Below are positions 54,180 through 63,475 of a stretch of DNA of 63,766 nt, piece by piece; position 1 is the first letter of the stretch, and each line of letters starts with the position of its first letter. Made by a program: the position numbers and the translations under genes. The notes beneath the pieces were generated by a model that saw only the letters and a program-made list of their open reading frames with translations, was not told the origin of the DNA and did not search any database. The stretch comes from Pedobacter cryoconitis (GTDB lineage Bacteria > Bacteroidota > Bacteroidia > Sphingobacteriales > Sphingobacteriaceae). Where the stretch lies: NCBI RefSeq assembly GCF_003259615.1, contig NZ_QLLR01000033.1:1503-65268 (forward strand), given 5' to 3'.

Positions 54180-55130
54180 ATGACGAAGAGCTTAAAGATT
54201 ATAGAAGTTAAGTCGGAGTTGGGCGCAGGTACACGCGGTGCCAGCCTGGGCGTAGACGCGATAAAGATTGCCGCCCTAGATTTTGGTAGTAGATTTTTTA
54301 AAAAACATAAGTCTGTTGAGGTTCCGAATGAGAACCATTTATTACTTGAAAACACGGGTAGTCCATTCGCTAAGCGGATTTCTGGTATTTTAACGATGGT
54401 AGAAAGAGTTGCGGATGAAGTGACTGAAACCTTAGGCAGAAATGAATTTCCAATTGTGCTGGCAGGTGACCACAGTACGGCTGCGGGAACAATCACAGGA
54501 ATAAAAAAAGCTTTCCCTAAATCAAAATTAGGGGTAATTTGGATCGATGCACACTCAGATATGCACTCTCCTTACACTACTCCCTCTGGAAATATGCACG
54601 GAATGCCGCTTGCAATGGTACTTGATGAAGACAATCTTGACGCTAAGGTTAATGAACTTGATCAGGAAACTCTTAATTACTGGTATCAGTTAAAAAATGT
54701 CGGTAAAATTGCACCGAAGATTAGTTATAGCGATCTTGTGCTGATTTCTGCGCGGGATATGGAGAAACCGGAAGAGAATTTACTAAAGAAAAATAAGGTA
54801 AAGTTATACAGCACTGCTGAAGTCCGGAAAAGAGGGGTAGAGAGGATCGTGATTGAAACGATGCAATATCTGGATCAGTGCGATTTGATTTATGTATCAT
54901 TTGATGTGGATTCTATGGACCCGACGGCTTCAAGAGGTACAGGAACTCCCGTAGCTCAGGGGCTTACTGAGCGTGAGGCTGGTGGGCTGATGTCCAGATT
55001 TCTTGCTTATCAAAAGGTATGTTGTTTTGAGATAGTAGAAGTTAACCCGACCCTTGACAGGGAGAATCAAATGGCTGAGCACGCATTTGAAATTTTAATT
55101 AAGGCAACGAATGCCTTTAGAAACGAATAG
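54180..55130 (+). CDS. Arginase-family ureohydrolase
   Basis: 316 residues. Mn-binding motifs are AGDHSTAAG, DAHSDMHSPYTTPSGNMHG and SFDVDSMDP. The SGNxHG extension after the second motif and the length favour arginase over agmatinase. Members hydrolyse arginine to ornithine and urea. Next to an arginine decarboxylase, agmatinase activity must still be considered. The stop is five bases before the argS start, so the pair is an operon. A -7-like TAATTTTG is present at 54128-54135. Confidence 0.85.
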   Translation: MTKSLKIIEVKSELGAGTRGASLGVDAIKIAALDFGSRFFKKHKSVEVPNENHLLLENTGSPFAKRISGILTMVERVADEVTETLGRNEFPIVLAGDHSTAAGTITGIKKAFPKSKLGVIWIDAHSDMHSPYTTPSGNMHGMPLAMVLDEDNLDAKVNELDQETLNYWYQLKNVGKIAPKISYSDLVLISARDMEKPEENLLKKNKVKLYSTAEVRKRGVERIVIETMQYLDQCDLIYVSFDVDSMDPTASRGTGTPVAQGLTEREAGGLMSRFLAYQKVCCFEIVEVNPTLDRENQMAEHAFEILIKATNAFRNE

Positions 55131-55134
55131 AATT

Positions 55135-56916
55135 ATGAATATCCAACAACATATTATTACTGCGACCATCAATGCGGTCAAAGAACTATACAATCAGGAT
55201 TTACCTGAAGCACAAATTAACCTCCAGGATACGCGCAGCGAGTTTGAAGGCGAAATTACCATCGTTGTGTTTCCTGTAGTCCGCTTTTCTAAAAAATCAC
55301 CTGAAGCAACTGCAAATGATCTTGGGGAATACCTGAAGGAACATATTGAAGAAATAACAGCTTTTAATGTAGTTAAAGGGTTTTTAAACCTGAGCATCGT
55401 CAGCTCTTACTGGATTGATCTTTTCCAGACTGACCTGCTGAAAGAGAGTTTTGGTACTATTCCATCGAATGGTAAAAAAGTAATGGTCGAATATTCTTCG
55501 CCAAATACTAATAAACCACTTCACCTTGGACACGTTCGTAACAACTTATTAGGTTATTCTGTTTCTGAGCTGTTAAAGGCAAGCGGATCAGAGGTGTATA
55601 AGGTTAATTTAGTGAATGACAGAGGGATACATATCTGTAAGTCTATGCTGGCCTGGCAGAAATGGGGCAATGGCGAAACACCTGAAAGCTCTGGTTTAAA
55701 GGGCGATCACCTGGTTGGTAAGTATTATGTGATTTTCGATAAAGAATATAAAAAGGAAATCGAAGCACTGAAGGAAGCTGGTCAGACTGAGGATGAAGGC
55801 AAAAAGAATGCGCCTTTAATCAAAGAAGCTCAGGCGATGTTATTAGCCTGGGAAGCTGGTGATGAGGAGGTTATATCTTTATGGAAGAAAATGAACGGAT
55901 GGGTTTATGATGGCTTCGCTGTAAGTTATAAAAACCTGGGTGTTGATTTTGATCAGTATTATTATGAAAGTAATACCTATTTATTAGGAAAAGATACGGT
56001 TGAGGAAGGTCTGGCTAAAGGAGTTTTCTTTAAAAAGCCTGACGGTTCCGTCTGGATCGATCTGACGGAAGACGGACTGGATCAGAAACTGGTACTTCGT
56101 GCAGATGGAACTTCAGTTTATATTACTCAGGATCTGGGTACTGCACAAATGAAATATGATGATTTCAAAATGGATGAGTCTATTTATGTAGTAGGTAATG
56201 AGCAGGATTATCATTTTAAGGTTTTATTCCTGATTTTAGATAAGTTAGGTAAGAGCTGGGCGAAAGGATTATATCATTTATCTTATGGAATGGTAGATCT
56301 GCCAAGTGGTAAAATGAAATCACGTGAAGGTACTGTCGTAGACGCGGATGATTTGATAGCGGAAATGATCGCTACAGCCAAGCAGAAAACTGAAGCACTG
56401 GGTAAAGTAGATCATTTCAGTGAGGAAGAGAAAGAAAGCCTTTACTATAAGATTGGAATGGGTGCTTTAAAATACTTCCTGTTAAAGGTTGAGCCTAAGA
56501 AGCGTTTGTTATTTGATCCTGCTGAGTCTATCGATTTCCAGGGAAATACTGGTCCTTTCATTCAATATACGCATGCAAGGATTAAATCGCTGTTAAGCAA
56601 AGCTGAATATAAGAATGGACAGCATGTTTCCAAAGATATTGCATTATCAGCGACTGAACTGGAAATGATCATTTTGTTATCAAGGTATCCTGCTGAAATT
56701 GCTTCTTCCGCTAAAGCGTTTAGTCCGGCTACTTTAGCCAACTATATTTATGAGGTGGCTAAGATGTTTAATAAGTTTTATCATGAGATCCCGCCAATTG
56801 TGAAGGAAGAAGATGAAGCGCTTAAACAACACAGATTAAATCTAAGCTGGGTAACTGCAAATGTTCTTAAATCTGGTATGCGTATTTTAGGAATTGAAGT
56901 TCCTGAAAGAATGTAA
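55135..56916 (+). CDS. argS: Arginyl-tRNA synthetase
   Basis: 593 residues from the ATG at 55135 (MNIQQHIITATINAV); the earlier frame start lies inside the arginase gene. It has the N-terminal Arg-tRNA-synthetase additional domain, the HIGH motif as NKPLHLGHVRNN and a KMSKS-equivalent SGKMKSREGT. The DALR anticodon-binding domain is at the end (SWVTANVLKSGMRILGIEVPERM). It charges tRNA-Arg in the cytoplasm. Linkage to an arginase gene is notable, since both compete for arginine. Confidence 0.95.
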   Translation: MNIQQHIITATINAVKELYNQDLPEAQINLQDTRSEFEGEITIVVFPVVRFSKKSPEATANDLGEYLKEHIEEITAFNVVKGFLNLSIVSSYWIDLFQTDLLKESFGTIPSNGKKVMVEYSSPNTNKPLHLGHVRNNLLGYSVSELLKASGSEVYKVNLVNDRGIHICKSMLAWQKWGNGETPESSGLKGDHLVGKYYVIFDKEYKKEIEALKEAGQTEDEGKKNAPLIKEAQAMLLAWEAGDEEVISLWKKMNGWVYDGFAVSYKNLGVDFDQYYYESNTYLLGKDTVEEGLAKGVFFKKPDGSVWIDLTEDGLDQKLVLRADGTSVYITQDLGTAQMKYDDFKMDESIYVVGNEQDYHFKVLFLILDKLGKSWAKGLYHLSYGMVDLPSGKMKSREGTVVDADDLIAEMIATAKQKTEALGKVDHFSEEEKESLYYKIGMGALKYFLLKVEPKKRLLFDPAESIDFQGNTGPFIQYTHARIKSLLSKAEYKNGQHVSKDIALSATELEMIILLSRYPAEIASSAKAFSPATLANYIYEVAKMFNKFYHEIPPIVKEEDEALKQHRLNLSWVTANVLKSGMRILGIEVPERM

Positions 56917-56965
56917 TCGGCTATTATTGAATAATAATTATGCAATTTTTGCATTAACTATATAA

Positions 56966-57000
56966 AAGAGGGACTTTTTTTAACAGTCTCTCTTTTTTTT
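56966..57000 (+). terminator. Terminator after argS
   Basis: A 10-bp stem (AAGAGGGACT with AGTCTCTCTT, one G-U) with a T-rich loop and a T8 tail. Confidence 0.85.
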
Positions 57001-57046
57001 GCGATATAATTTGCTGTAATATTGCAGCTAATCATTTGATCAATTT

Positions 57047-58387
57047 ATGAATTGGAAAAAATTATTGTCTGCCAAAAGGTGGGGAAATGAAGATCGCTTT
57101 GCCGGCAATGAAAAAGAAGCCAGATCTGAGTTTCAACGTGATTATGACAGGATTATCTTTTCTTCTCCTTTCAGAAGGCTGCAAAACAAAACACAGGTAT
57201 TCCCTTTGCCGGGAAGTGTATTTGTGCATAACAGGTTGACTCATAGTTTAGAAGTTGCGAGTGTAGGGCGTTCATTAGGAACTATCTTTTACAACAGGAT
57301 TAAAGAAATTGATCCGAATGTGGATGAGACTATTCCACTGCTTGCTGAAATTGGTAATATCATCGCTTCAGCTTGTCTGGCGCATGATCTTGGAAATCCA
57401 GCCTTCGGACATTCCGGAGAGTCTGCTATCTCTCATTATTTTACAACAGGGGATGGAAAGGTTTATCAGGATAGGGTAAGTAAGGCCGAATGGCAGGATC
57501 TGATCAATTTTGAGGGGAATGCGAATGCTTTGCGGATCCTGACTCATGCTTTTGCCGGAAAAGGAACCGGAGGATTTGCACTGACTTATGCTACACTGGC
57601 TTCTATTGCAAAGTATCCTTGTGCTTCCACCGGAAATGATAAAACGAATATTTATACAAAGAAATATGGTTTCTTTCAGGCGGAGCAAAGCGGTTTTAAA
57701 AAGATAGCGGAGGAAATGGGGCTGATCAAAGTTTCCGATGAGCCTTTAGTTTATAAGCGTCACCCGTTAGTTTACCTGGTAGAGGCTGCAGATGATATTT
57801 GTTATAATATCATTGATCTGGAAGATGCACATCGTCTGAAGATCCTGACTTATCAGGAGGTGGAGAGTTTATTACTGCCACTATGTAATGATGTTAAACT
57901 GCCTGAGCGTTTATCAGAAATGGAGGATGATGATGCCAAGATCACGCTGATGCGCGCAAAATCAATCAGTACGTTAATCGGGCAATGTTCGCAGGTTTTT
58001 TATGACAATCAGGAAGCCATTTTGAGCGGTGATTTCAATAAGAGTTTGCTGGATGCTATCCAGGAGCCCTTCTTGTCTATTATGAAGTATATTGAGCGGA
58101 TTTCTATTAAGAAAATTTACAATTATTCTTCTGTAGTACAAATAGAGGTTGCAGGTTATAAAGTAATGGGAGGTTTGCTGGAAGAATTTATTCCTGCTTA
58201 TTTGAATAATGATTCAAAATATCATCAGAAATTAGTCGAATTGATCCCAAACCAGTTCAAGACTAAAGCGACTGACGACTATACAAAGATATTATGTGTG
58301 CTGGATTTTGTATCTGGCATGACGGATATATATGCCGTTGAAATGTTTAGGAAAATAAAGGGAATATCTTTTCCTTCAATGAGTTAA
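57047..58387 (+). CDS. dgt: dGTP triphosphohydrolase
   Basis: 446 residues. HD-domain: R-R-L-Q-N-K-T-Q-V-F (FRRLQNKTQVFPL), NRLTHSLEVASVGRSLG with the first His, then LAHDLGNPAFGHSGE with the HD pair, and a later Asp in LVEAADDICYNIIDLEDAH. These are the metal ligands of dGTPases. It cleaves dGTP to deoxyguanosine and tripolyphosphate. Its roles are nucleotide-pool control and, in some bacteria, defence against phages. It is a single gene with its own terminator. The family N-terminus (WGNEDRFAGNEKEARSEFQRDYDRIIFSSPFRRLQ) is complete. Confidence 0.93.
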   Translation: MNWKKLLSAKRWGNEDRFAGNEKEARSEFQRDYDRIIFSSPFRRLQNKTQVFPLPGSVFVHNRLTHSLEVASVGRSLGTIFYNRIKEIDPNVDETIPLLAEIGNIIASACLAHDLGNPAFGHSGESAISHYFTTGDGKVYQDRVSKAEWQDLINFEGNANALRILTHAFAGKGTGGFALTYATLASIAKYPCASTGNDKTNIYTKKYGFFQAEQSGFKKIAEEMGLIKVSDEPLVYKRHPLVYLVEAADDICYNIIDLEDAHRLKILTYQEVESLLLPLCNDVKLPERLSEMEDDDAKITLMRAKSISTLIGQCSQVFYDNQEAILSGDFNKSLLDAIQEPFLSIMKYIERISIKKIYNYSSVVQIEVAGYKVMGGLLEEFIPAYLNNDSKYHQKLVELIPNQFKTKATDDYTKILCVLDFVSGMTDIYAVEMFRKIKGISFPSMS

Positions 58388-58388
58388 A

Positions 58389-58430
58389 AAAGAAAACCCC
58401 GGGGCATTCACTCCCGGGATTTCTTGTTTT
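58389..58430. terminator. Bidirectional terminator
   Basis: A stem of about 12 bp centred on CCCCGGG/CCCGGG with one mismatch and A/T flanks, between the convergent dgt and AI-2E exporter genes. Confidence 0.8.
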
Positions 58431-58462
58431 TAAAATTTAGCAACAAATTTTAATATCGTTAT

Positions 58463-59584
58463 TTAGTCTTTTTGTGTTCCTGAGGTTAGTTTTATATTTC
58501 CTTTGCGTCTGAAGATAGGAAAAGTCATTGGACTTTTCGCTGGTCTTTCATCACCAAATAATACACCCCATTGTCTGAAGGACTCAGTTCTGTCGAAAAT
58601 AACTTTAAGTACTGCAATAAGTGGCATAGCCAGGAACATACCTGAAACCCCAGCAATACTTCCTCCAACTACTACACCTAAAATCGCCACTAAAGCATTG
58701 ATCTTCACTTTTGAACCGACAATCCTTGGCATCAGGATATTATTATCTAAGAATTGAACGGCAGCAATTACAGCTAAAACTGTAATTACGGGAGCAAGAG
58801 AAGTTGAAGCTGTTATTGTTAAAAGTACACCAATGATGTTTCCGATTAACGCACCTACATAAGGGATCAGGTTCAGGATGGCGAAGATAATTCCAATTAA
58901 TAAGGCGTGCTGGATACCGAAAAGCATCAGCAGACCGCCCAAAAGGACAGTCATATAAGTGATTTGTATGAGTAAGCCTACCAGGTAGTTTTTGATAATA
59001 GATTCAGTTTCATAGATAGCCTCTTTAACTTTCGGGTGATCCGGAGTTTTAAACCACATAAATACGAAGCGTAGCAGGATGTCTTTATAGAAGAGCATCA
59101 GGTAGATGTAAATTGGCAGCAGACCAACAAAAACAAATACAGAGCTTAATGTTAGTGCTGCACCACTTGCCATTCCTCCGGCCATATTTAACAGGTCATT
59201 GCTCTTTTTATTGATAAAAGTAAGTTGTTCAGTAGGGGAATAGTGACTTACGCTGCTTATCCATTCACTTAATGATTTTAGATGCTGGGCTACGTTTTTC
59301 TTGATTTCAGGGAAATCTGAAACCAGATTACCTACTTGTGCGGTAAAAAACCAGGCAATGATGCCTATGAAAATTACAACCAGTAAAATAGGAAAGACGA
59401 TTGCGATGATTTCCGGAACTTTATATTTTCTTAGCCAGCGATAAACAGGCAACAGCATGATACTGATAAAGAATGCCATGATTACCGGCATTATAATATC
59501 ACTGGCAACGACAAATAAGGCACCGATAAGTACCAGACCAAGTAACTCAATTGATCGCTTAACGGTGAGCGGTAATTCTTTCAT
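58463..59584 (-). CDS. AI-2E family transporter (PerM/TqsA-like)
   Basis: 373 residues with seven to eight hydrophobic segments and the family pattern: paired N-terminal helices, a soluble segment (about 75-150), then helices carrying LIPYVGALIGNIIGVLL and ILMPRIVGSKVKINALVAILGVVVGGSIAGVSGMFLAMPLIAVLKV. Members export autoinducer-2 or ions (some are Na+/H+ antiporters). The true substrate here is unknown. Inner membrane; single gene, divergent from mnmE with 95 bases between them. Confidence 0.9.
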   Translation of the reverse strand: MKELPLTVKRSIELLGLVLIGALFVVASDIIMPVIMAFFISIMLLPVYRWLRKYKVPEIIAIVFPILLVVIFIGIIAWFFTAQVGNLVSDFPEIKKNVAQHLKSLSEWISSVSHYSPTEQLTFINKKSNDLLNMAGGMASGAALTLSSVFVFVGLLPIYIYLMLFYKDILLRFVFMWFKTPDHPKVKEAIYETESIIKNYLVGLLIQITYMTVLLGGLLMLFGIQHALLIGIIFAILNLIPYVGALIGNIIGVLLTITASTSLAPVITVLAVIAAVQFLDNNILMPRIVGSKVKINALVAILGVVVGGSIAGVSGMFLAMPLIAVLKVIFDRTESFRQWGVLFGDERPAKSPMTFPIFRRKGNIKLTSGTQKD

Positions 59585-59679
59585 ATTGTAATGTAAATGT
59601 TAATTTTCAAGGGTTAAACATGAAAAGATAGGAAATGTTTGGGTATTTTTGCGCAATCTTAAACTAAGTTCTGTCCGTT

Positions 59680-61050
59680 ATGATTACAAATGAAACAATA
59701 GTAGCTTTATCAACCCCGCCTGGAGCAGGTGCCATTGGCGTGATCCGTTTATCTGGGAAAGATGCTATTGCGATCGCGAATTCCGTATTTAGCGGAAAGG
59801 ATCTGTTGAGCCAACCTACACATACACTGCATTTTGGATTGATTAAAGATGGCGACATCGTAATTGATGAAGTTGTGGTTAGTTTGTTCGTGGGCCCTAA
59901 GTCTTATACGAAAGAAAACGTGGTAGAGATCTCTTGCCACGGGTCAAATTATATCATTCAGCAGATTATTAATTTATTGATAAAAAAGGGTGCTTCGGCG
60001 GCTAAACCTGGAGAATTCACATTAAGAGCGTTTTTGAATGGTGCGATGGATTTATCTCAGGCGGAAGCTGTAGCGGATTTAATTTCTTCAGATTCGCAGG
60101 CTGCACATAGTGTGGCGATGAATCAGTTGCGTGGTGGTTTTAGTACGGAATTAAATGTATTGCGTGAACAGCTGATCCACTTTGCATCCATGATAGAATT
60201 GGAGCTTGACTTTTCTGAGGAGGATGTGGAGTTTGCAAACAGGGACCAGCTGCAGGATTTAATCAATAAGATCACAATAGTATTAAATAAGCTGATCCGT
60301 TCTTTTGAATTGGGAAATGTGATTAAGGAAGGTATCAATACGGTAATTGCAGGCAGACCTAATGCGGGTAAGTCTACGTTATTGAATGCACTGTTGAATG
60401 AGGACAGGGCAATTGTTAGTGAGATCGCAGGAACGACAAGGGATACGATAGAGGAAGTTTTAAATATCAATGGTATCAACTTTAGATTAATTGATACTGC
60501 GGGCATACGCGAAGCTACAGACACGATAGAAGCGATTGGGGTAGAGAAGACGATGTTAAAGATTAGTCAGTCTGCTGTTTTAGTTTATTTGTTCGACGTG
60601 CTGAATTTGACTGCGAACGAAATTAGAGATGATATTGCAAGTTTATATAAACCAGGATTAGCTTTTATTGCAGTAGCCAATAAGATTGATTTGTCGTTTA
60701 GTGACAGGTTGAAGGAGTTGAATTTACCTTCAGAGATTAAGTTTATTGGTATTTCTGCGAAGGAAAATCAAAATGTGGAAGAGTTGAAGGAGCTGTTGTA
60801 TGAGACTGTGATAGGGGATAAGTTGTCGGAGAATCATACGATGGTTACGAATATCAGGCATGTGGAAGCTTTGAGGAAGACGCAAGAGTCGTTGGATAGT
60901 GTTTCGCAAGGGCTGATTAACCCGGTTACTTCGGACTTTTTGGCGACTGATATTAAACAAGCGCTCTATTATTTAGGGGAGATTACTGGAAAGGTTACTA
61001 CTGATGACTTGTTGGATAATATATTTAGTAAGTTTTGTATAGGTAAATAG
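59680..61050 (+). CDS. mnmE: tRNA modification GTPase MnmE
   Basis: 456 residues. An N-terminal folate-binding domain (STPPGAGAIGVIRLSGKDA) and a helical domain flank a G domain: P-loop GRPNAGKSTLLN, switch GTTRDT, DTAG and NKID. The C-terminal FCIGK holds the family's terminal Cys. With MnmG it makes the cmnm5U34 tRNA modification. A -7-like TATTTTTG (59644-59651) lies 28 bases upstream. The complete 3' end is followed by the mobile region. Confidence 0.96.
   Translation: MITNETIVALSTPPGAGAIGVIRLSGKDAIAIANSVFSGKDLLSQPTHTLHFGLIKDGDIVIDEVVVSLFVGPKSYTKENVVEISCHGSNYIIQQIINLLIKKGASAAKPGEFTLRAFLNGAMDLSQAEAVADLISSDSQAAHSVAMNQLRGGFSTELNVLREQLIHFASMIELELDFSEEDVEFANRDQLQDLINKITIVLNKLIRSFELGNVIKEGINTVIAGRPNAGKSTLLNALLNEDRAIVSEIAGTTRDTIEEVLNINGINFRLIDTAGIREATDTIEAIGVEKTMLKISQSAVLVYLFDVLNLTANEIRDDIASLYKPGLAFIAVANKIDLSFSDRLKELNLPSEIKFIGISAKENQNVEELKELLYETVIGDKLSENHTMVTNIRHVEALRKTQESLDSVSQGLINPVTSDFLATDIKQALYYLGEITGKVTTDDLLDNIFSKFCIGK
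61033..61050 (+). other. mnmE 3'-terminal segment, candidate attachment site
   Basis: The last 18 bases of mnmE encode FCIGK and the stop. In gammaproteobacteria this same segment is the integration site of SGI1-type islands. Here an excisionase-like and an integrase gene follow within 1.4 kb. No second copy is visible inside the window; the other end would lie beyond it. Confidence 0.35.
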
Positions 61051-61076
61051 GTTTTGTAACTAGCTGATAATCAGTT

Positions 61077-61109
61077 TTTTATTAAGTTCTTTCCAAGAAC
61101 TTAATAAAA
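61077..61109. repeat. 15-bp perfect inverted repeat after mnmE
   Basis: TTTTATTAAGTTCTT and its complement around a 3-base centre. It could be a transcription terminator read either way, or a recombinase or regulator binding site at the island edge. The rest of the 311-base gap to 61361 holds the terminator at 61130-61163 and AT-rich DNA with no gene. Confidence 0.6.
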
Positions 61110-61129
61110 CTTTGTCAGATATTGTAAGT

Positions 61130-61163
61130 AGTTGTAATCTAGTTGATTACAGCTATTTTTTTT
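61130..61163 (+). terminator. Terminator downstream of mnmE
   Basis: A 10-bp stem (AGTTGTAATC with GATTACAGCT, one G-U) with a 5-base loop, followed by A and a T8 run. Confidence 0.8.
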
Positions 61164-61361
61164 GTCTTTTTTTTAGTGAAATTCTCTCTTTTTGGCAATT
61201 TTTGTACCTCATTTGTTCCTCAGATTGATTATTTGTTATCGCCAAATTCCATAAGAAATGCATGTCTCTTATAGATGCTTATATATACTTATTGATGGTT
61301 ATTTGATCAAAATAAGGGTAAATAACTAAAGATGATTTGATAGGTTTACCTTGCCAAGATT

Positions 61362-61598
61362 TTATACATTGGAGTTTGCACCGTCTCTTTTAATTAAAAC
61401 CTCAAGATCTACTTCCAGGCCATCAGCTATTTCAGAGAGATAATAATAGGTGGGATTTATATTACCTGCCTCTAATCTCTGCACAGATTGTTGGTCTTTG
61501 CCAATGGAATGGGCAAGTTGTTTTTGAGAAATACCCTTCTTATTACGTATTTCACGTATCCTGGCACCAAGATTTTTAAGTAGAGTTTCCTTTTCCAT
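61362..61598 (-). CDS. XRE-family HTH regulator
   Basis: 78 residues, almost only a Cro/CI-type HTH: LGARIREIRNKKGISQKQLAHSIGKDQQSVQRLEAGNINPTYYYLSEIADGLEV. Such small repressors commonly sit at the ends of integrative elements, or serve as antitoxin-like regulators. It is divergent from the excisionase-like gene with 231 AT-rich bases between them, the usual place for a control switch. Its own toxin or partner is not present. Confidence 0.87.
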   Translation of the reverse strand: MEKETLLKNLGARIREIRNKKGISQKQLAHSIGKDQQSVQRLEAGNINPTYYYLSEIADGLEVDLEVLIKRDGANSNV

Positions 61599-61829
61599 TG
61601 GAAGCGTAAAAGAAGGGCAAACAACTTAGATGTTGTACAACGGATGCGTTGTAATTGAAATGTTTTTTTTACGTTTGTGGAAGATTAGAAGCATTTATTA
61701 TGGAATTACCGCTGTAATTTTAAGTGCTCTTATATATGATTGTATCGATAAATAAAGCATTTTTTATTTATTATGATAATCTAATGGCTCGCGTAAGTTA
61801 TTATGTTAATGCCAAATTTGATTTAGAAT

Positions 61830-62399
61830 ATGAGTTCGAATTTTATAGTGAAAAGGATTTGTGAGCATTGCAAAGGAATATTTGATGCAAAAACAACAGT
61901 AACACGTTTTTGTAGCGCAATATGCAATAAGAGAAGTTATAAGATAAGATTGCGTGTTAGTGCAATGAAAAACACAGATCAGGAAGTGCAAACTATTCTG
62001 GAAAAACCGATGAAGAGTTTACAGGGAAAAGATTTTTTGAGTGTGAGTAATGCGGCGAAGCTTTTAAGCACATCAACAAAAATGATCTATAGAATGATTT
62101 CGGACGGGAAATTGGCTGCTGTAAATCTCTCTGTCCGTAAAACTGTTATATCCCGTAAGGAAATCGATCGATTGTTTGAAATTAAAGAGCAGGTTAAGTT
62201 CTCTGAAGAGAAAATCGTGGTTAGACCCAAGGTAAGGGATAGTTATTCTATGGCAGAAGCGCAAAAGAAATTTAAAATTTCAGAGGCAGGTTTGTATCAG
62301 CTGATTAAACGACATAAGATATCTAAATTTAAAAATGGCTGGTATACTTATGTTGCAAAAAAAGATCTTGATGTAATTTTTAATAATGGTATAAAATAA
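61830..62399 (+). CDS. Excisionase-like DNA-binding protein
   Basis: 189 residues. The N-terminus is a small zinc-ribbon-like knuckle (CEHCKGIFDAKTTVTRFCSAIC). Two winged-helix segments of the excisionase/MerR-like HTH_17 type follow: FLSVSNAAKLLSTSTKMIYRMISDGKLAAV with RKTVISRKEIDRLFE (about 70-115), and YSMAEAQKKFKISEAGLYQLIKRHKI (about 139-185). Its stop overlaps the integrase start by one base (TAATG), so it is translationally coupled to the integrase. It likely directs excision or controls integrase expression. Confidence 0.83.
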   Translation: MSSNFIVKRICEHCKGIFDAKTTVTRFCSAICNKRSYKIRLRVSAMKNTDQEVQTILEKPMKSLQGKDFLSVSNAAKLLSTSTKMIYRMISDGKLAAVNLSVRKTVISRKEIDRLFEIKEQVKFSEEKIVVRPKVRDSYSMAEAQKKFKISEAGLYQLIKRHKISKFKNGWYTYVAKKDLDVIFNNGIK

Positions 62400-63475
62400 T
62401 GTCCAAGGTTACCATACGGCGTAAAGCCATTTCCAAAGCCAGGCATACCATCTATTTGGATCACTATCCGCCTATTTATAATCCATATAAAGGTAAGTTT
62501 CAGCGAACAGAGTATCTAAAGCTGTATACCTTTGATAAGCCATCTAATGGCGCAGAAAGGTTGCATAATAAGGAAACTTCAAATCTCGTTGAATTTATAC
62601 GTGCTAGTCGTCAGATTGATATTCAAAACAGGAGATTTGGGTTTTTGTCTGACGCTATCAGAGATTCTAGTTTCATAGAGCATTTCAGGACTTTTACGAT
62701 TAAGAAGCAAAGGTCTGACTCCGATAATCATGCGATGGCACTTCGTTATTTTATAGCTTTCGCTGGAGAAGATATTAAGCTGAGTGATTTAAATGACTTT
62801 CTCTGCGAAGATTACAAACACTTCTTGTTAAGTGGGCCTGGAATAAGTAGGAGAGGGAAAGCTATAAGCAAGAATACCGCAGTGAATTATTTTGCTAAAT
62901 TTCGTTCAGTTCTTAAGGAGGTGTTTAAAAGAGGATTGATTGATATTGATTTATATAAAATTGTTCTGCCTATTAAGCCTAAGGAAACACATAGGGATCG
63001 TTTGGAAATTGAAGAGTTTCAGCGATTAGCATCTACACCTTCATCATCTGATATGATGAAAAGAGCTGCTCTGTTTTCTGGACTCACTGGGCTACGGTTT
63101 TCTGATGTGCAGGCATTTACTTATTCAAATGTTAAAGGAGTACCTGGTAGATACTATTTGCAGTATATCCAGGATAAAACAGAGAATGCTGAGGTATTGC
63201 CAATCTCAGATCAAGCAGTACTACTTATTGGAAAAAGGGGTGAGCCGTGGCAGTTAGTCTTTGATAACTTAAAATATTCAGCCCTAAAGCCATTTTTTGT
63301 TGGTTGGTTATCCAGAGCGAGAGTGTATAAAAATATCACTTTTCATAGTTTTAGGCATACGTATGCAACCCTGCAGCTGGAATATGGAACTGATATTTTT
63401 ACATTATCTAAATTGCTCGGACTGGAGTTGCTATATTTGAGTAGACACAGAGTTAAGAGGATTTACATATCTTAA
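62399..63475 (+). pseudogene. Tyrosine integrase truncated by insertion sequence
   Basis: 358 codons are open but only residues 1 to about 341 are integrase. SAM-like N-terminal domain (about 80-190); catalytic domain with Arg in SGLTGLRFSDVQAF, Lys-region QDKTENAEVLPI and HxxR in HSFRHTYATLQLEYGTD. After LSKLLG (Gly341, 63419-63421), where the family continues with the conserved His and, some 35 residues later, the Tyr nucleophile, the frame runs into 17 foreign residues. The IS3-type element therefore removed the nucleophile, and the enzyme must be inactive unless the gene is restored. Confidence 0.88.
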
